Origin: Myxococcales bacterium | GTDB taxonomy: Bacteria; Myxococcota_A; Polyangia; Polyangiales; Polyangiaceae | Direction of reading: 5' to 3' | Length of the DNA: 41,334 nucleotides | Assembly (NCBI GenBank): GCA_025355005.1 | Contig: JANXLV010000081.1 | Location: 1 to 41,334, forward strand | Shown: positions 34,123 through 41,334 of the stretch, piece after piece | Numbering within the stretch: position 1 is the stretch's first letter | Layout: every line of letters starts with the position of its first letter | Translations under genes and position numbers: made by a program | The notes under the pieces: generated by a model | What the model saw: only the letters and a program-made list of their open reading frames with translations | Told to the model about the DNA's origin: nothing | Database searches by the model: none

Positions 34123-36147
34123 TCAGGCCTTCTTCTTCGGGGTGGGCTTCTTGGCCGGCGCGGCCGGCTTCTTCGCGGGCTTCATGGGCTTCGCAGCCGG
34201 AGCAGTCTTCTTCTTCTCGGGCGCGGGAAGAGCGACCTTGTTAGCCCCAGCCTTGGCCTCGACCTTCCCCTTGGCCTCGACCTTCCCCTTCCCCTTCGCG
34301 CCGACCGCGGGCGCCTGCGACGGTCCCGGCGCACCCTCGGCGGGCGGCGGCGGCGGCATCGACGGAGCGCCGGCCTTTGCCTCCTCCTCCGCCTTGGTCT
34401 CCGCGACCACGTTCACGAAGTTCGGGAGCGCCTTGTAGAACGAGCCCTCGACCTTGTCCTTGTCGCGTCCAAGAATGCTGGCGATGGCACCAGCGACCTC
34501 CGGAATGTAGCGCTGGAAGAGGCTCATCCTGCGCTGTTCACCCTCTGCGCGAGCGCGCGCGCGGATGTGCGCTGCGAGCTTGCGACCGCACTCCTGCACG
34601 GCGAGCTTCAGCTCCTTCATGAGGTCGTCGTAGTGAGCGACGGCCTCCTTCGCCTCGCTCGTGAACGGCACCCACACGCTGGCGAGGTGCACGACGATCG
34701 CGAGCGGACCGACGGGCAGCGAGCCCTTGGGCTGCGAGAGCTCGTAGCTCTTCCAGTTCGTGTCGTAGACGGCCTCGCTGATCGCGCACGCCTTGGGCTG
34801 GTACTGCAGCGGGACGCGGTTCGCGAACCGCATGACGTCCGCGGGTTCGTCGTTGGGCAGATCGCCGCCGTACGCAAGGCCGACCTCCACCGCGAACGGA
34901 TTGCCGCGATACACGGACGGCGGACGCGTGGTGGAGACGTAGTACTCCGCTTTGAAGCGGCGCTTCAGGCCCTCGACGAGGAGCGCCTCGCCGATCGGAA
35001 CGATGCACGACGACGGAGGCGCGTGGACCTTCACCTCGCCGAGAGCCTTGTGCAGGCGGTCCAGCACCTCACCGTGGAGATCCTCGGCCCTCGCCGTGGG
35101 CTTCACGCCCGCGAGCTTGCAGATCTGCTCCGCGATGCCGTTGGTGACGCGTGAGAAGTCGCCCATGAGGACCTGCTTCACCGTGCTCTTCCCGGAGTCG
35201 CTCAGCATGGACATGAGCATGCCGAGCTCGACGCCGTGCGGGTGCGGCTTGATCTCCTGCGCCTCGCGCGGGAGATCGTTGGCGACGCGCGGATAGTGGA
35301 TCGGCACGTCCATCTTCGGACCGAGGTAGCTGAGCTCGAGGTGCGGGTTCGCGACCACTGTCTGCTCGAGGTACGCGTCCACGCTGGTGCGACCACCGCG
35401 GTAAGCTGCGACGAGGTTGATCTCGACGCGCGTGCCGTGGTCCTTGTCCCACTCGACGGTGTCGTCCTTCACGACGTCGGGCTGGTTGCGCTTCGTGTCG
35501 ATGCGCAGCTCGATGCGGAACGCGGGGCGCCCCTTGCCCGTCTTGCTCGTGATGACCACGGGCTTGCCGGTGGTCTGCTGCCCGTAGAGGCCCGCTGCGC
35601 TGATGCCGATGCCCTGCTGCCCACGTGACTGCTTCAGGCGGTGGAACTTGGACCCGTAGAGCAGCTTCGCGAAGATCTTCGGTATCTGCGGCTTCACGAT
35701 ACCGGGACCGTTGTCCTCGATGATCACGCGGAAGCGGCCCTCGCTCATCTCCTTGATCTCGACCGAGAGCGACGGGAGGATGCCCGCTTCCTCGCAGGCG
35801 TCGAGCGAGTTGTCGACGGCTTCCTTCACCGTGGTGAGGAGCGCCTTCTGCGGATTGTCGAAGCCGAGCAGATGGCGGTTCTTCGAGAAGAACTCGCTGA
35901 CGGAGATGTCCCGCTGCTTCGCGCCCATCGTCTCCGCGGTGGCGCGTCGCGCAGGCGGGACCTGCGGGGCCGTTTCCTCGTGCACGTGCACAGCGCCATT
36001 CATCCCCGCGGCGCCGTTCGAACCGTTCGCGTGCCCGTTGGTCGTTGGTTTCTTCTTGGGCGCGGTCTTGGACGCGGCCGGGCGCTTGGGCGGGTTCTCG
36101 TTGAGCAGCTCGAGCTGCTGCGGCGACGGCGGCGGTTTCTTCGGCAT
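34123..36147 (-). CDS. top6B: DNA topoisomerase VI subunit B (ATPase)
   Basis: A 674-residue GHKL ATPase subunit. ATG 36147 is preferred to an ATG at 36180 because the latter adds only 11 residues. GHKL motifs: N-box [15 protein letters not shown] (Asn113), G1 DNGPGI (145-150) and G2 [11 protein letters not shown] (178-188). The H2TH and transducer regions follow ([20 protein letters not shown]). Both ends are unusual: the first 75 residues are Pro/Lys/Asn-rich with [14 protein letters not shown], and from about 590 the tail is Pro/Ala/Lys-rich, ending [18 protein letters not shown], like histone H1 tails. ATP binding closes the subunit clamp and drives strand passage. It is divergent from the MFS gene. 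Confidence 0.93.
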   Translation of the reverse strand: MPKKPPPSPQQLELLNENPPKRPAASKTAPKKKPTTNGHANGSNGAAGMNGAVHVHEETAPQVPPARRATAETMGAKQRDISVSEFFSKNRHLLGFDNPQKALLTTVKEAVDNSLDACEEAGILPSLSVEIKEMSEGRFRVIIEDNGPGIVKPQIPKIFAKLLYGSKFHRLKQSRGQQGIGISAAGLYGQQTTGKPVVITSKTGKGRPAFRIELRIDTKRNQPDVVKDDTVEWDKDHGTRVEINLVAAYRGGRTSVDAYLEQTVVANPHLELSYLGPKMDVPIHYPRVANDLPREAQEIKPHPHGVELGMLMSMLSDSGKSTVKQVLMGDFSRVTNGIAEQICKLAGVKPTARAEDLHGEVLDRLHKALGEVKVHAPPSSCIVPIGEALLVEGLKRRFKAEYYVSTTRPPSVYRGNPFAVEVGLAYGGDLPNDEPADVMRFANRVPLQYQPKACAISEAVYDTNWKSYELSQPKGSLPVGPLAIVVHLASVWVPFTSEAKEAVAHYDDLMKELKLAVQECGRKLAAHIRARARAEGEQRRMSLFQRYIPEVAGAIASILGRDKDKVEGSFYKALPNFVNVVAETKAEEEAKAGAPSMPPPPPAEGAPGPSQAPAVGAKGKGKVEAKGKVEAKAGANKVALPAPEKKKTAPAAKPMKPAKKPAAPAKKPTPKKKA

Positions 36148-36284
36148 GACGGGACGAACGTAATAGCCAGGGGTGAACAAGTGTCAAGCTTCTCGTGGTC
36201 GAGGTGGAGGTCCATGTCCATGTCCATGTCCATGTCCGAGTCGTCGTCGACGTCATTGTCGTCGTCGAGTACCCTCGCTCGCAG
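36148..36284. promoter_or_regulatory. Divergent top6B/MFS control region with hexanucleotide repeats
   Basis: A 137-nt gap that should contain both promoters. It holds the GTCCAT repeat array (listed separately) and a GTCGTC-rich stretch (36240-36268). No clear -35/-10 pair was recognised. Confidence 0.45.
36210..36237. repeat. GTCCAT hexanucleotide tandem repeat
   Basis: Four perfect GTCCAT units and a partial fifth (GTCC) lie between the divergent top6B and MFS starts. A hexamer array can change copy number by slippage and would alter promoter spacing by 6-bp steps. In the MFS frame it would read HVHVHV, but it lies upstream of the best start. Confidence 0.75.
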
Positions 36285-37619
36285 ATGATCCGTTCGCCTG
36301 TCGTCTTCCTCATCTTGCTGACGGGCTTGAACCTCCTCAACTACCTCGATCGGTACGTTTTTCCGGCTGTTTTGCCGGTGATGCAGGAGGACCTCGGGAT
36401 CTCCAATTTCGAGGGCGGTCTCGCGGCCGCGACGTTCCTCGTCGGCTACTTCCTGTCGAGCCCCATCTTCGGAAAGCTCGGTGACACCGGCCAGCGCAAG
36501 AAGCTCATCGCCGTTGGTGTGCTCATCTGGAGCTTCGCCACGATCGCCTCGGGCCTGGCGGTCGGCACGTGGTCGCTCCTGGCTGCGCGCGCTGTCGTGG
36601 GTGTGGGCGAGGCAAGCTACGCGACGCTCGCGCCGACCATCATCGACGACATCGCGCCGAAGGAGACCAAGGGGAAGTACCTCGCAATCTTCTACCTCGC
36701 GACGCCTGTCGGCTCCGCGCTCGGGTATCTCACCGGCGGCTTCATCCAGAAGCACTGGGGCTGGCATCACGCGTTCTTCGTCGCGGGCGGCCCCGGCATC
36801 GTGCTCGCGTTCCTTTGTCTGCTCATGAAGGAGCCCGCGCGCCTCGCGGTGAAGGACAGGCCGAACATGCTCCAGTCCGTGGGCGTCTTGTGGGAGAAGG
36901 CCCAGTTTCGCCGCGGTGTGCTCGGTTACTGCGCGTACACGGCCGCGGTCGGCGCGTTCTCCTTCTGGGCGCCAAAGTTCCTCGTCTCCGTGCACGGCAT
37001 GAAGCTCGACAAGGCGACCTTCTTCTTCGGCCTCATCACCGTCGTCGGAGGCATCGGCGGCACGCTCATCGGCGGTGCCCTCGCCGATCGCAACGAGAGG
37101 CGGCGGGCGAATCCCGTGCCGCTGGCCCCTCCGAAGGACGTGAGCTACCGCGAAGGCGCCGAGCTTCCCGAGCATCCCGAGGCGGAGAAAGAGCGCCTCG
37201 CGAAGGACGCGGTCAGCCGCGAGCGAGCTACGGTGAACGGTCTCCTGCGGATCTGCGGGCTTGGAAGCCTCATCGGCGCGCCGCTCGCCGCGCTCGCGTT
37301 CCTGTCACCCACGCCGACGGGCTTCTTCGCGCTCGTGTTCTTCTGCGAGATAGCGCTCTTCCTGGGGACGTCGCCCATCAACGCGGTTGCCCTGCGCGCA
37401 GTCCCGCCACATCTGCGCGCCAGCGCGATGGCTCTGCAGATCTTCGCGATCCATCTGGCCGGCGATCTGTGGTCGCCCGCCGCTGTCGGCCTCGTGGCGG
37501 ACAAGTTCTCGATGAGCATCGCCGTCATGCTGCTTCCGATCGGCATCGCGGTGAGCGCGTTCGTGTGGTGGCCCCGCCCGCGCGAGGCCGCGGTCGAGGA
37601 AGCATCCAGCGTGGCCTAG
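36285..37619 (+). CDS. MFS transporter, Spinster-like
   Basis: A 444-residue transporter with 12 predicted membrane helices. ATG 36285 is preferred because the frame upstream is repeat-encoded (HVHVHVHV). Helix 1 reads FLILLTGLNLLNYLDRYVFP; the N-x-x-D-R motif in it, the G-x-x-x-D-x-x-x-R-like signature LGDTGQRKKLI after helix 2, and VVGVGEASYATLAPTIIDDI in helix 4 match Spinster-type carriers (lipid, sphingolipid and hexuronate-like substrates). A cytoplasmic loop with NERRRANPVPLAPPKD sits in the middle. The substrate is unknown. It precedes bamA by 145 nt. Confidence 0.85.
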   Translation: MIRSPVVFLILLTGLNLLNYLDRYVFPAVLPVMQEDLGISNFEGGLAAATFLVGYFLSSPIFGKLGDTGQRKKLIAVGVLIWSFATIASGLAVGTWSLLAARAVVGVGEASYATLAPTIIDDIAPKETKGKYLAIFYLATPVGSALGYLTGGFIQKHWGWHHAFFVAGGPGIVLAFLCLLMKEPARLAVKDRPNMLQSVGVLWEKAQFRRGVLGYCAYTAAVGAFSFWAPKFLVSVHGMKLDKATFFFGLITVVGGIGGTLIGGALADRNERRRANPVPLAPPKDVSYREGAELPEHPEAEKERLAKDAVSRERATVNGLLRICGLGSLIGAPLAALAFLSPTPTGFFALVFFCEIALFLGTSPINAVALRAVPPHLRASAMALQIFAIHLAGDLWSPAAVGLVADKFSMSIAVMLLPIGIAVSAFVWWPRPREAAVEEASSVA

Positions 37620-37764
37620 GCCGCTCCTCGAACCCCTGGCGAGCGGCGAAAATGGCTGAAATCTGGCGACCGTCGTTGACGTTGTCACCCCCTTCGGGTT
37701 ACGTGGCGCCAGCACGTTTTTGGCTCTTTCTCCTTATCCTCGTCCTTATCCGCCCGCGCGCCCC

Positions 37765-40488
37765 ATGCCGCTCGCCCGAACCCCATTTCTCACCAATCTT
37801 CTCACCAGAAGATTCGCGGCCCGCGTGGTCGTTCTTCTCGGCGTGCTGGGGCTCATGCTCGGCGCATTTTGCGCAACCGCGCGCACCGCGCTTGCCGCCG
37901 GGCCCGACGGAGGCGCAGGTCCGCCTCCCCTCACCGGCCCCACCGGCCCCGGTTCCGGACCTGCGATGTCCGTGGATGCCGGAGCACCAGCGAACGCAGA
38001 CGGCGGCACCGCCCAGACCACACCCCAGACTGGCCCCCAAACCTCCCCCCAGACCGGGTCCGCGGAGCCCGCGCTCCCCGAGATCCGCATCCCTCCGACG
38101 GAGGCCGAGCGCGCCGAGGGTCAGCCGATCGTCCGCATCGACATCACCGGCGCGAAGCGCGTCGCGCGCGACGACATCCTCACGTACATGCGCGAGCATC
38201 CGAAGGCGATCTTCAAGGTCGAAGGCCTCTCGTCCGACGTGCGCGCGCTCTGGGATTCTGGCTTCTTCGACGACATTTCCGTGGACCTCTCCACGGTCGA
38301 CGCCGGCGTCATTCTCCGCTTCATCGTGCACGAGCGCCCGAACATCAAAGGCGTGGAGTTCGAGGGCAACGAGGAGATCGAGAACGACAAGCTCACCGAG
38401 GCCGTCGAGGTGAAGCCCAACACCATCTTGAGCGTCCCGTCGATCCGCCGCAGCGTCCAGAAGATCAAGGATGCCTACGCGGAGAAGGGCTACTTCCTCG
38501 CCGACGTCGAGGCGAAGCAGGAGAACCAGCGCGACAACGAGGTGATCATCAAGTTCAAGATCACCGAGCACCAGCCCGTCACCGTGCGGCGCATCACGTT
38601 TATCGGCAACTACAGCGTGCCCGACAACGAGCTGCGAGAGGCGATGCAGACCGGCCAGAGCTCGTTCTTCTCGTTCGGCTCCGGCGGCCCATACAAGCAG
38701 GACATCTTCGAGCGCGACGTGCTGCTCCTGAACGCCCTGTATTACGACAAGGGCTACATGAGCGTGCAGATCGGCACGCCACGCGTGATGCTCACGCCGG
38801 ACCGCGAAGGCATCGAAATTGCGCTGACGATCCACGAGGGGCCGCGATTCAAGATCCGGAAGCTCCGCGTCTACGAGCGCGATGCCGACGGGCGCGAAGT
38901 GGAGCCGCTCGGTGGGCGGCGCTCGCTCAGGCAGCTGATCCGCGCACACTCGGGCGACTACTTCAACCGCGCAGAGCTCGTGAAGGACCTCACCTCGGTC
39001 CGCACGCTCTACCGCGACGCGGGCTACGCGAACGTGGAGGCCGAGCCCGAGACCGAGCTCGACCCCGTGAAGCAAGAGGTCGACATCGTCATCCCGATCC
39101 GCCGCGGACCGCTCGTACACGTCGAGCGCATCGAGGTGAAGGGCAACACGAAGACCCGGGACAAGGTCCTGCGGCGCGAGATGGAGATCGAGGAAGGCCA
39201 GCTCTTCTCCGAGACCAAGCTCGAACAGAGCAAGCGCCGCGTGACAGCGCTGGGCTATTTCGAGCGCGCCGACGTCTCCACTGAGCAAGGCTCCGCCCCC
39301 GACAAGATCAACATCAACTTCGAGGTGACGGAGCGCCCCACCGGGACGTTCCAGGTCGGCGCTGGCTTCTCGTCCGTCGAAAACTTCATCGCCACCGCGC
39401 AGGTGCAGCAGGCGAACCTGTTCGGCAACGGGCAGTCGCTCGCGTTGCAGGCGCAGGTCTCCGGTCTCCGGCAGCTCGTGTCGTTGCGCTTCTTCGAGCC
39501 GTATTTCCTCGACTCGGACTGGTCCGCGAGCACGGAGCTCTTCGACCAGCTCTACATCTTCCCGGATTTCTCACGTCAGTCGTACGGCGGCTCGCTGACG
39601 TTCGGCTACGCGCTCATCCAGCCGTGGCTGCGCCTCTCGCTCACGGGCACTGCGCAGTGGGACAAGGTCAACACGTCGCAGGTGAACACGTTCTTCGGCG
39701 CGACCACGTCGGGCTACTTCAGCGTGTTCTCGCGCCTGCCGCTCGCGAACCTCTTCAACGACGGCCGCACGCTCTCGCTGCGTCCTTCGCTTGTCTACGA
39801 CACGCGTGACAACCGCCTCTTCCCGTCGTCGGGCATCTTCCTGCAGGGCTCGACGGAGCTCGCGAGCTCCGTGTACGGCAGCGAGATCGAGTTCATCCGT
39901 CACCGCTTCACCGGCCGCTTCTACTACCCGCTCGGCGGACAGACGGGGCAGCCCGGCTCTGGCTTCGTCCTCAAGCTGAACACGGAGCTCGGCTACATCA
40001 CGAGCCCCTCGAACCAGGGCGTGCCGATCTTCGCGCGCTTCTTCCTGGGCGGCATCCTGGACGTCCGCGGCTATCGCCTCCGTACGATCGGCCCGCGCCT
40101 GCCGCTCAACCAGTCGCTCGACGTGAACGCGCCACCCATCTTGAACGGCGCGAACATCGGCGGCAACTTGCAGGGGTATTCCAACCTCGAGTTCGAGTTC
40201 CCGATCATCGACAAGGTCGGCATCCGCGGCGTCGTCTTCTACGACATGGGCAACGCCTGGAACACCGAGGACCAGTTCTGCAAGACCACCCCCGCGCCGC
40301 AGTTCGCGCGCGTGGTGCGGCCCTGCTTCGACGTCTCGAGCCTCACCTACCTTCGCACCAGTACCGGCTTCGGTATCCGCTGGTTCTCGCCGCTCGGTCC
40401 GCTGCGCTTCGAGTGGGGCTTCCCGCTCGCGCCGCTCCCCTACGAGGAGAGCTACGTGTTCGAGTTCACCATCGGCAACTTCTTCTGA
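37765..40488 (+). CDS. bamA: Outer-membrane assembly protein BamA (Omp85)
   Basis: A 907-residue Omp85 protein that inserts beta-barrel proteins into the outer membrane. ATG 37765 is preferred over a TTG at 37720. The signal peptide ends near ALA|AGP; a Pro/Gly/Thr-rich linker (46-110) follows. Five POTRA domains are visible from about 128 (IVRIDITGAKRVARDDILTY), through VKGVEFEGNEEI, VRRITFIGNYSVPDNEL and KIRKLRVYERD to VERIEVKGNTKTRDKVL, and the 16-strand barrel starts near 520. The conserved lid motif VRGY lies near residue 766 and the protein ends in Phe (TIGNFF), as outer-membrane proteins do. No skp, lpx or fabZ genes follow, unlike in E. coli. Confidence 0.92.
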   Translation: MPLARTPFLTNLLTRRFAARVVVLLGVLGLMLGAFCATARTALAAGPDGGAGPPPLTGPTGPGSGPAMSVDAGAPANADGGTAQTTPQTGPQTSPQTGSAEPALPEIRIPPTEAERAEGQPIVRIDITGAKRVARDDILTYMREHPKAIFKVEGLSSDVRALWDSGFFDDISVDLSTVDAGVILRFIVHERPNIKGVEFEGNEEIENDKLTEAVEVKPNTILSVPSIRRSVQKIKDAYAEKGYFLADVEAKQENQRDNEVIIKFKITEHQPVTVRRITFIGNYSVPDNELREAMQTGQSSFFSFGSGGPYKQDIFERDVLLLNALYYDKGYMSVQIGTPRVMLTPDREGIEIALTIHEGPRFKIRKLRVYERDADGREVEPLGGRRSLRQLIRAHSGDYFNRAELVKDLTSVRTLYRDAGYANVEAEPETELDPVKQEVDIVIPIRRGPLVHVERIEVKGNTKTRDKVLRREMEIEEGQLFSETKLEQSKRRVTALGYFERADVSTEQGSAPDKININFEVTERPTGTFQVGAGFSSVENFIATAQVQQANLFGNGQSLALQAQVSGLRQLVSLRFFEPYFLDSDWSASTELFDQLYIFPDFSRQSYGGSLTFGYALIQPWLRLSLTGTAQWDKVNTSQVNTFFGATTSGYFSVFSRLPLANLFNDGRTLSLRPSLVYDTRDNRLFPSSGIFLQGSTELASSVYGSEIEFIRHRFTGRFYYPLGGQTGQPGSGFVLKLNTELGYITSPSNQGVPIFARFFLGGILDVRGYRLRTIGPRLPLNQSLDVNAPPILNGANIGGNLQGYSNLEFEFPIIDKVGIRGVVFYDMGNAWNTEDQFCKTTPAPQFARVVRPCFDVSSLTYLRTSTGFGIRWFSPLGPLRFEWGFPLAPLPYEESYVFEFTIGNFF

Positions 40489-40530
40489 GGGCCGCTTCGT
40501 GATCGTCGCGCAAGCCGCCCACGGCGTCTC

Positions 40531-41265
40531 ATGAGGAGAGCTGGTGCTGTCGCGGCGGTCGTGATCGTGACGCTCGCGGCGGCGTGCACGCGCGCGGCTG
40601 CCACGCCAGACCCTTCCATCGCGCCCACCGCAGCCGCAGCTTCGGTTTCGCCCAGCGCGGCGGTTTCACTCGTCGACGCAGCGGTACCCACGTTCGCGGC
40701 GTGGACCGACGACGTCGCGACCGCCGAGATCGCGAAGAGCTGCCACGCGAAGCCACCACGCCGTGGGCCGCTGCAAGAGGGAGAGCGCGATCCGCTCCTG
40801 TGCAACCTTCCGTGGATGCAATCGTGCGTCTACAACCCGTGCCACCAGAAGGCCGATGAGTGCCGCGGTGCGTGCGGGGATACGTGCCGCACCTGCGACG
40901 ACGCCTGCGCGAACACCTGTGACAGCTGCAAGGGCGGATGCAAGGACGACGCGTGTCGTAGCGCCTGCGCGAAGAGCACCGGCGTCTGCAAACAGGCGTG
41001 TCTGACGGCCATCGACCATTGCGGCACCGCAGACTGCTCCGCCGTTGGGCGCGCTTGCTATGCGGAGGAGACGCGGAAGTGGAAGTCTCACGGCTGCTCG
41101 TGCAACAGGATCCGGCCCTGCACCGACAAGTGCCTCGAGAACGCCGGGAAGTGCACAGGTGACGAGGACTGCTTCGGCAAGTGCAAGAGCGCGTGCGCAG
41201 CCCGGTTTCCCGGCTGCGACGTCCTCTACTGCATCATGGGGAGCGAGCCCGGGCTCGACAGGTAG
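40531..41265 (+). CDS. Cysteine-rich lipoprotein
   Basis: A 244-residue protein with signal helix and lipobox LAAAC (Cys19). After an Ala/Ser/Pro linker comes a domain packed with cysteines: 30 in the whole protein, mostly in CxxC, CxxxC and CxxxxC steps (ECRGACGDTCRTCDDAC, TCDSCKGGCKDDACRSAC, GCSCNRIRPCTDKC). Such density points to a disulfide-stabilised periplasmic or surface fold, or metal binding. No family is recognised. It begins 42 nt after bamA and is followed after 3 nt by another lipoprotein start, so the three may be co-transcribed. Confidence 0.82.
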   Translation: MRRAGAVAAVVIVTLAAACTRAAATPDPSIAPTAAAASVSPSAAVSLVDAAVPTFAAWTDDVATAEIAKSCHAKPPRRGPLQEGERDPLLCNLPWMQSCVYNPCHQKADECRGACGDTCRTCDDACANTCDSCKGGCKDDACRSACAKSTGVCKQACLTAIDHCGTADCSAVGRACYAEETRKWKSHGCSCNRIRPCTDKCLENAGKCTGDEDCFGKCKSACAARFPGCDVLYCIMGSEPGLDR

Positions 41266-41268
41266 AAC

Positions 41269-41334
41269 ATGCGCGCGCGAAGCTGGCTTTTCGCGAGCAC
41301 GCTCCTGATCGCTGGCGCGTGCGCCACCCCGGCG
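41269..41334 (+). CDS. Start of a further lipoprotein gene (cut by window edge)
   Basis: The frame from ATG 41269 encodes MRARSWLFASTLLIAGACAT, a short signal helix and a good lipobox (IAGAC), and stays open to the last base. It begins 3 nt after the previous stop, so translation is probably coupled. The rest lies outside the window and its function is unknown. Confidence 0.7.
   Translation, partial: MRARSWLFASTLLIAGACATPA

Noticed and set aside
36195..36284. Longer N-terminus for the MFS transporter (starting MVEVEVHVHVH)
   Set aside because: The extension is encoded by the GTCCAT and GTCGTC repeats and has no resemblance to transporters; ATG 36285 starts directly before helix 1.
37676..37704. 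TTGACG-N17-TTACGT as a sigma-70 promoter for bamA
   Set aside because: The -10 half matches the consensus poorly; too weak to list as a promoter.

Overview
The window looks like chromosome of a high-GC member of the Myxococcota, probably a polyangial (Sorangium/Labilithrix-like) lineage. This is inferred from several features together: Hanks-type Ser/Thr kinases with PEGA or Pro/Ala-rich tails, FG-GAP lipoproteins with Myxococcus-type Cys-rich starts, lipoproteins built on Asp-rich calcium-binding-like repeats, a sigma-54-type pilA, a bacterial topoisomerase VI, and many Pro/Ala/Lys-rich low-complexity tails. No rRNA, tRNA, CRISPR array, insertion sequence or prophage was seen.

Layout. 1-3189: a Ser/Thr kinase (cut by the left edge) is divergent from an ECF-type sigma factor, followed by a phosphoglycolate-phosphatase-like HAD enzyme. 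3193-6421 (minus): XerC-type recombinase, then a membrane-anchored sulfatase-fold protein whose nucleophile position is Thr. 6465-8404 (plus): DUF2062 membrane protein, a possible roadblock-like protein, an acidic/basic low-complexity protein and a zinc-ribbon protein. 8439-11180: a large secreted alpha/beta hydrolase, whose 3' end overlaps the convergent RluB-type pseudouridine synthase. 11155-13926 (minus): two related Asp-repeat lipoproteins with a 4-nt overlap, then the pseudouridine synthase. 13927-14268: AT-rich regulatory region with paired repeats in front of a ribbon-helix-helix regulator. 14653-16262: two divergent type IV pilin-like genes, each with a candidate sigma-54 promoter, closed by a strong terminator. 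16371-17438 (minus): polytopic membrane protein. 17506-24018 (plus): lepA, a SUKH/beta-propeller protein and an M16 protease pair (one active, one degenerate subunit). 24057-32784 (minus): kinase, FG-GAP lipoprotein, TPR/PEGA protein, TolC-like protein and biotin carboxylase. 32978-36147 (minus): top6B-top6A. 36285-41334 (plus): Spinster-like MFS transporter, BamA, a Cys-rich lipoprotein and the start of another lipoprotein.

How the genes work together. Much of the window concerns the cell envelope and signalling: BamA for outer-membrane assembly, TolC for export, pilins for surface motility or adhesion, and a translationally coupled kinase/FG-GAP/PEGA unit that looks like a cytoplasm-to-periplasm signalling module. 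The rest is housekeeping (LepA, RluB, XerC, biotin carboxylase). The points most worth a second look are the bacterial topoisomerase VI with long basic tails, the Thr-nucleophile sulfatase-fold protein with an internal MopE-like motif, the dual sigma-54 pilin locus, and the duplicated TTGAC-N10-GGTC element before the ribbon-helix-helix gene.
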